The position numbers were made by a program, and so were the translations under genes. The notes beneath the pieces are model-generated. The model was not told the origin of the DNA. It saw nothing but the letters and a program-made list of their open reading frames with translations, and ran no database searches. Of a stretch of DNA of 64,000 bases, positions 59,101-64,000 are shown piece after piece (positions within the stretch are counted from its first letter, which is position 1; each line of letters starts with the position of its first letter). The DNA is taken from contig CP126198.1 of NCBI GenBank assembly GCA_030272155.1, positions 5,332,001-5,396,000 on the forward strand. Direction: 5' to 3'. This stretch comes from Tetradesmus obliquus. Lineage: Eukaryota; Chlorophyta; Chlorophyceae; Sphaeropleales; Scenedesmaceae.

Positions 59101-59663
59101 AGTCACAGCAGCGCACAGTGCAAGCACGGCAGGTGCAGCAGCACCAGCAGCCAGCATTGAGCAGCTGCGGGAGCAGGTGCAGCGGCTGAGCCGCATTGTG
59201 TCTGAGCAGCACTCTGCTGTGATGGATGAGGTGCAGTTCCAGCGCTACATGATACACCAAGTGCCAGGTAGGCAGAAGCCCCGGCATGCAGCTTGTGGCA
59301 TTAGGACCAATTTGAGAGTATGACAGTAGCACTGAAGCGCATGTTGCAGCATTAACCTGGGCAAGGAACGCAGCCAGCCTTTTCATGCTTGCGTGCTAAC
59401 CTGCCACACTGCGGGGCAAATGGCTGCGAGTCACAGTACGGAGCAAGTGGCTGTGCGATACCATGATGCCATGGGCTTGTGGTGTGATGATGTGCTGGCA
59501 TGAGATGATGGCTCTCTAAAGGCTGCCTGCTGCTGCTGCTGCTGGCGCAGGCCGCATCATGAACCACCTGGTGATGGTGATGGGCAGCCCCTCGGAGGAG
59601 CAGCGGCGCATGCTGGAGTCAACCACAGAGCAGTGGAACAGGCAGCAGCGCTGGAACGTGTGA
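53140..59663 (+). CDS. Voltage-gated K+ channel with C-linker and cyclic-nucleotide-binding domain (KCNH/HCN/CNG superfamily)
   Basis: Eighteen exons: 53140-53282, 53394-53514, 53684-53761, 54010-54070, 54340-54441, 54755-54877, 55130-55294, 55639-55762, 55924-56179, 56415-56571, 56782-56882, 57049-57278, 57473-57606, 57790-57861, 58114-58199, 58398-58602, 58823-59267 and 59551-59663. S1 is MQIQLAVAMYIIWVTPVRV. S2-S3 include FWFEGMIDLFFYVDLALNFF. S4 is MLRLLRFFRIVWILKHVKF. S5 and a long Cys-containing turret follow, then the pore TSMYWAYTTMTTVGYGD with the K+-selective GYG. The C-linker starts VAKLDSHRTAYNDKLEVV. The CNBD has VFILMRGELHMVD, GGVFGEG and AKRIASMWC. The C-terminus is Ala/Gln-rich with a final coiled coil. 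No exon-edge duplications were seen. Confidence 0.92.
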
Positions 59664-61053
59664 GCGAGCTGCGTGCTGGCAGCGACCCTATATGCTAGCT
59701 GTCATGATTTCGGTATTGATAAAAAGGAGATTCTTAACACTCATGCTGACGATTGCCCTGTCATATACATGTATATAGCAATGGGTGCAGCAGCTGGATT
59801 GGCATGGGTACGTGGTATTGGCACTCATTGTTACCCAAAAGCAGCTCACACTGTGGTGCTACAGCATGTTGGCAAGCGGTGTAGGCACGCATTGTGTGTA
59901 AGCTGGACACAGCCTGGCCAGTGTACTGCGCTGCCCCAACAAAAACACAGTGTCACGGTGGCATGTATCCCCAGCATTCATGCATCTCAGGCCGCAGGTT
60001 TGCCAAGTCGGCGACGCAGCGACCGCAGTGCACAGATTTAGTACCAGATCCAAAAGGATGTGACGCAACACTGCATCTGGATTCAGCCAGTGACTCTAGC
60101 GCACTGGCACGCTGCACTATGGCAACCAAGTCGCGGCTACACAATCAGATCAGGAAGGTATGCAAAACCCTTGCGGCACCGCTATGCGCACAGACAATGC
60201 ATGCATGGCATGGACAAAAGCCCACCATCGGCTGACACATGGTCACCACATGCAAGAGCATGTTTAGCAAGTAACAACAAGTAGCTTGGGACAATGCTCA
60301 ACACGAACTGATCAAGTGCTGTGTCACCCCTTGAGGTTGACAAGGATTGAGAAAGAAGCATGTTACAACCAGTTCAGACTGGCTGCTGCCACAAAACGCT
60401 AGGCATGCTAGCTGTGGCAAGGCGCTTTGCATCCCAAAAGTTAATGCATGTGCCTACCAAGTCCAGTCAGCGTGTCATATGGATTACTACGGACAGCGAC
60501 ATCACCATTCGATCGGTGCAAGTAAAATACAGCAAGCAGGTGGAAGCAGGAAAAAGGGGAAGGCAAAACAGACCCTTCCAACTCTCAAAAGTAACAACTA
60601 CACCAAAAAGCCCCGATCAACGTCCTGGTCACTGCAATTGCATGGCACACCTGCAAGCAAACTGTGATGCTGAATAATCTGCCTGCCAGCATTGCCAGAA
60701 TCTTAAACTGCAAAATGAATGGTTGTGGAGGTATGGGTGCCCTAGAGCTGCACACCTGGGCTGAATGAGGAATAGGCAGATGCAGAAGTTTGCTGCTCAA
60801 CAGCACCGGCAGAATCATACAGCGCATCTTCACGCTACTGCTTGTCACGCGACACTTCTGTTGGTGCGCGTCTCCGAGCAAATACAGCCAGCTGCATGCT
60901 GAGCAGCTGCAAGTGCAAGCCCGCTCACAGCTCAATGGATCACTGCTGGATGAATCACAGCTGGATGCATATGCATCCATGCATCGATCCTGCGTATGCA
61001 TCCATATGGATCACTGCTGGATGGATGACTGCTGGATGGATGACTGCAGCTGC
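59664..61053. other. Convergent intergenic region between the K+ channel and GH135 genes
   Basis: No coding exon is supported in about 1.4 kb. The right part, just past the stop of the minus-strand gene, has direct repeats of CTGGATGGATGACTG (about 61010-61045) and a perfect 16-bp palindrome GGATGCATATGCATCC at 60963-60978. Confidence 0.5.
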
Positions 61054-61777
61054 TCAGATGCAGCTGCTGGTGGCTCCCACAATGGCAGTCTCATTTGACC
61101 AGAGAGCAGCAGCAGGCAGTGTGTCCCTGCAAGCAGCAGCAGCAGCAGCAGCAGCAGCTTGTCAGCAGCTGGAAGAATATCATCAACAACCAGCTCAGTT
61201 CCCGGTTCCGACAGATGGCCACACATCAGCAGCATCAGCAGCGTGCGCAGTGTACTCACAAGCCTTTGCTATGCTGTGTTTGCCATGTGCAGCAGCAGCA
61301 GCACTTACACTTTAATGCGATCAGCTGCCTGCGCACAAATGATAGCATGCTGACAGTTGTTGTTCTCACCAGGGGTTGTTCATGACATCATTTGTGACAT
61401 ACACCCAGCCAGCATGCCTCGCGCGAGCCAGGCCCAGTGCACTGCCAAATGCCGCCGCATTCGCAGGTGCAGAATGCACCAAGTGCCAGAAGCGGTGCGC
61501 AGGATATGCTGCAGTCCACGCGGCTGGCCCGCTCCAAGATGAGTAAGCAGAGTACGTGTCTTCAAAGTTTATGATGATATCTGGGGTGTTGGCAGCAGCT
61601 GAGAGGAAGCACTCTGGGCCTTGAGTGCCCCAGTTGAGTGCTGTGAGAGAATTTTGGGCCTTGGATTTTGTGTAGGCGACGAGCTGCTGGTAGTAAGGCA
61701 GGGTGGCACAGTCTGTGGATCCTTCATCCAGAAAGATGCCGCTGATGTTTTGGTAGAAGTTGTAGTACCTGTTGGTA

Positions 61778-61811
<34 letters not shown>

Positions 61812-62669
61812 GCAGCAGCACTAGTATGTTTCCCTACTTCAGGAAAAAGCCGCTTTGATGGCCGAGTAGAAACTGTAGTACCTGTAAAAAGATAGTGGCG
61901 TGAGATGAAGATGTAAAATGTGCAGTCAAAAACATGATGGTGCATTATGCAGGGTGTTTGCAGCAGTCTGTGGAGCCCTCATCTAGACAGATGCAGCTGA
62001 TGCTGGGGTAGAAGCTGTAGACCTGTTGGTAAAGACATGAAGAAGTGAAGTTCAACCATATGCTATGCATTCAAGGCGGATTATGAGGCCGCAGAATGCT
62101 ATGCCATGTTCTAAAGGTGCACCCTCAAGTGTTACAAATGGTTCCAAGGTGTCTGACGTAAACCTTGCTGCTTGTGTGTGGGTCAGTGTGTTGTACTCTG
62201 CCTAGTGCTAGCATGCAATGCTGTAATGCTTGACAGCTTCACAGCAGGGTGAATGCAGGTAAATGAGCAGAGCGACATGGTGTTGCGCATCAAAAGCAAC
62301 AAGCGTGCAACCAGTCAGCACACAACGCAGCAGCCAGCTACTTACTTGTCAATGTCAGCCTGTACTGTTGCTGCTGCCCTTGCGCCGTAGCCAGTGTAAG
62401 TATACGCCAGCACGATGAGTCCTGCAGCCTTCATGTTATTTACAATTGTAACATAGTTTGAATCGACAGCTGTGCCTGGCCCGCTTGCAGGATTGATGAT
62501 GACTAGGCGAGTTGCGTCATTGCCGGAGGTACGGCTCCAGTGGCAGGTGGCAGTGTTTGTAAAGCAAGGGTAGTAATAAGAAGGAACGCCAATCTGCTGT
62601 GTGGTGGATGTCAGGCGGACTTCAAAGTCCCAGAGACCAGGCGCAGATGGCAGGGTGTCCCTGAGAGAT

Positions 62670-62736
<67 letters not shown>

Positions 62737-64000
62737 TTGTAGCAAAGTAAATGACAACAGCAGCTGAGGCAGTATGATGGATGTGAGGCGCACTTGTAGG
62801 TCCCAGAGGCCAGGCGCAGAAGGCAGCGTTTCTCTGAGGGATGCAGCAGCAGCAGCAGCAGCAGCAGCAGCTTCAGCTGGAGGAGGAGCAGGAGCTAAAG
62901 AGTAGCAGGTGGCAGACGTGGTGGCAGCAGCAGCAGCAGGGGCGATATTGTGAAGTGCCTCAGCTAGCTGGCATCATCTGCTATTGCATGGCAACTTTGT
63001 TGTCAACGCAGGCTGCCTTTGCATTGCAGCCATGCATTACAAAGACAGCAGTTCAGCCACCACAAACAGCACAACAGAGAACCAGAGTGATGTCGCAAAT
63101 CGTTCCGCACACCTATGCAGTTCCGCCGGCTCACCAAGGGTTGCCATCTGGTGTGATGCTGTCGTCAGTCACGTACACCCAGCCAGCCCGCCGCGCCTTG
63201 GACAGAGTCAGCACCTTGTAACAGTCATACACATGCTGTGTTGCACAACAACAGCAGAACTGCAATGCCAACAATGCATTGCAAGCAGCTGCACCCAACA
63301 GGCACCAAAACGCCAGAAATATAAGCGTAGCAACTGCACATCCACACAGCTGACTCACCAAGGGTTGCCGTCTGGTGTGATGCTGTCATCTGTCACGTAC
63401 ACCCAGCCAGGTCGCCACGCCTTAGACAGCATCAGCGCCTTGTAACAGCCTTACACATGCTGTGTTGCACAACAACAGCACAACTGCAACATCAACGATG
63501 CATTGCAAGCAGCTGCACCCAACATGCACCAAAGCGCCAAAACCATAAGCGTAGCAACTGCACATTTACACAGCTGACTCACCAAGGGTTGCCGTCTGGT
63601 GTGATGCTGTCATCAGTCACATACACCCAGCCAGCCCGCCGTGCCTTAGACAGCATCAGCGCCTTGTAAAAGGCCTCAGGCGTAGGCGGAACTTCATACA
63701 CCAGCTGCCAGAATCTGCTTGCAGGATAATCTGACACCCAGGCAGCTGGCCCTGACCAAGTCAAGTAGCTTGTATAGCTGCTTTCAAAGTTGACCACAAT
63801 ATCGGGTGCGTTAGATTCAACTGTGAAGAAGCATTCGGCTGCTGCTGAGTCTGTGCCCCAGTTTAGGACTGTGGTGGGTGCTGGAGCGGTGCCAGCAGAA
63901 ACCTTGGATTTCGTGTACCCGATCAGCTGCTGGTAGTATGGTACAGTGGTGCATTCAGTGCTGGCTTCGTCAAAGAAGATGCCACTGACTCCATACCAGC
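61054..64000 (-). CDS. Spherulin-4 / GH135-like protein with at least two domains, 5' end outside window
   Basis: Exons on the minus strand: from beyond 64000 to 63593, 62660-62346, 61768-61370 and 61126-61054. The first carries GVSGIFFDEASTECTTVPYY, then NAPDIVVNFESSYTSYL, then RRAGWVYVTDDSITPDGNP. It joins in phase to WDTLPSAPGLWDFEVR. A second domain follows: RLVIINPASGPGTAVDSNYV, AGLIVLAYTYTGYGARA, then KYYNFYQNISGIFLDEGSTD and DIIINFEDTYSAY. The last exon is DTLPAAALWSNETAIVGATS and ends SCI. The Asp-Glu pair (FDE/LDE) and the later Glu (NFE) fit the proposed catalytic residues of GH135 (Sph3) enzymes. The NPW-stop readings seen at 63579 and 61366 are donor sites (TG|GTGAG), not stops. 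A secreted polysaccharide-active role is inference. Confidence 0.88.
61745..62030 (-). repeat. Copies of the GH135 exon 5' edge (KYYNFYQNISGIF)
   Basis: The exon start at 61768 is echoed upstream at about 61845-61882 (short) and about 61965-62023, the latter including the DEGSTDC-like segment. Each has a possible acceptor. A (GCA/GCAACA)n run lies at about 61779-61820. Confidence 0.8.
62610..62842 (-). repeat. Duplicated GH135 exon 5' edge flanking a (GCA)n tract
   Basis: The exon start DTLPSAPGLWDFEVRLTS (62660) is repeated upstream at about 62770-62838 as ETLPSAPGLWDLQVRLTS with its own CTCAG acceptor. About 21 GCA units at 62671-62734 lie between them. Confidence 0.9.
63130..63672 (-). 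repeat. Three copies of the GH135 exon 3' edge
   Basis: The segment LSKARRAGWVYVTDDSITPD plus GNP and the GTGAGT/GTGAGC donor occurs at about 63593-63670 (real exon end), 63358-63440 and 63134-63220. Spacing is about 225-235 bp. Confidence 0.93.

Noticed and set aside
60963-60978. Palindrome GGATGCATATGCATCC as a transcription terminator
   Set aside because: There is no bacterial-type context (T-run), and the gene is eukaryotic; it may be only part of the local GGATGx repeat.
63579-63797. Stop codon after ...DGNPW as the end of the GH135 gene
   Set aside because: The TGA lies within a TG|GTGAGT donor, and the next exon continues the family motif WDTLPSAPGLW in phase.
1-64000. tRNA, rRNA or other structured RNA genes
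   Set aside because: No cloverleaf with conserved boxes or rRNA core text was recognised on reading; a covariance-model search would be needed to exclude small RNAs.

Overview
The window looks like nuclear DNA of a green alga (Chlorophyta, probably a Chlamydomonadales/Sphaeropleales-type species). Genes are split into many short exons with GT(GAG)...(TGC)AG introns. The coding DNA is saturated with CAG/GCA/AGC triplets giving Ala, Gln and Ser runs. The gene set (SBP-box factor, PAT1, receptor-type nucleotide cyclase, CNBD potassium channel, spherulin-4/GH135 protein) also fits an alga. The assignment to order is inference.

Layout: (1) 1-10103, minus: an SPL1/CRR1-type SBP-box transcription factor with SBP zinc fingers, a very long low-complexity middle, ankyrin repeats and hydrophobic segments; it runs off the left edge. 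(2) 11072-16383, plus: PAT1, the mRNA-decapping and P-body scaffold, divergent from the SBP gene across about 1 kb. (3) 18523-20238, minus: an unrecognised Gln-rich coiled-coil protein with a possible C-terminal membrane anchor. (4) 21265-27905, plus: a large unrecognised coiled-coil protein ending in five copies of a short DRAALVAAVL motif. (5) 28525-29888, plus: a tentative Gln/Pro/His-rich protein. (6) 30802-32273: a tyrosine-recombinase mobile element (Crypton/DIRS type) with a frameshifted recombinase, followed head-to-tail by a 443-bp internally deleted copy. (7) 33965-50677, minus: a 16.7-kb receptor-type cyclase gene with signal peptide, LRR-type ectodomain, one membrane span and two complementary class III cyclase halves, the second split by an 808-codon low-complexity exon. 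(8) 51039-52016, plus: a short mitochondrial-type lipoyl-domain-like protein lacking the usual lipoyl lysine. (9) 53140-59663, plus: a voltage-gated K+ channel with a cyclic-nucleotide-binding domain. (10) 61054 to beyond 64000, minus: a spherulin-4/GH135-like protein with at least two domains.

The most unusual signal is structural. In four genes (SBP factor, PAT1, cyclase, GH135) introns contain ladders of partial copies of the neighbouring exon's edge. Copies of an exon's 5' edge lie upstream of it with their acceptor site, and copies of its 3' edge lie downstream with their donor site. I counted more than 20 such arrays with 2-8 members. The K+ channel and the coiled-coil gene at 21265-27905 show none that I could see. 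The simplest explanation is recurrent tandem duplication across splice junctions, tolerated because splicing skips the extra copies. Regulated use of alternative sites is also possible.

Functionally, the cyclase (cAMP synthesis) and the CNBD channel (a possible cyclic-nucleotide target) are near neighbours, but a link between them is only suggestive. Exon boundaries given here were read by eye from splice consensus and reading-phase agreement.
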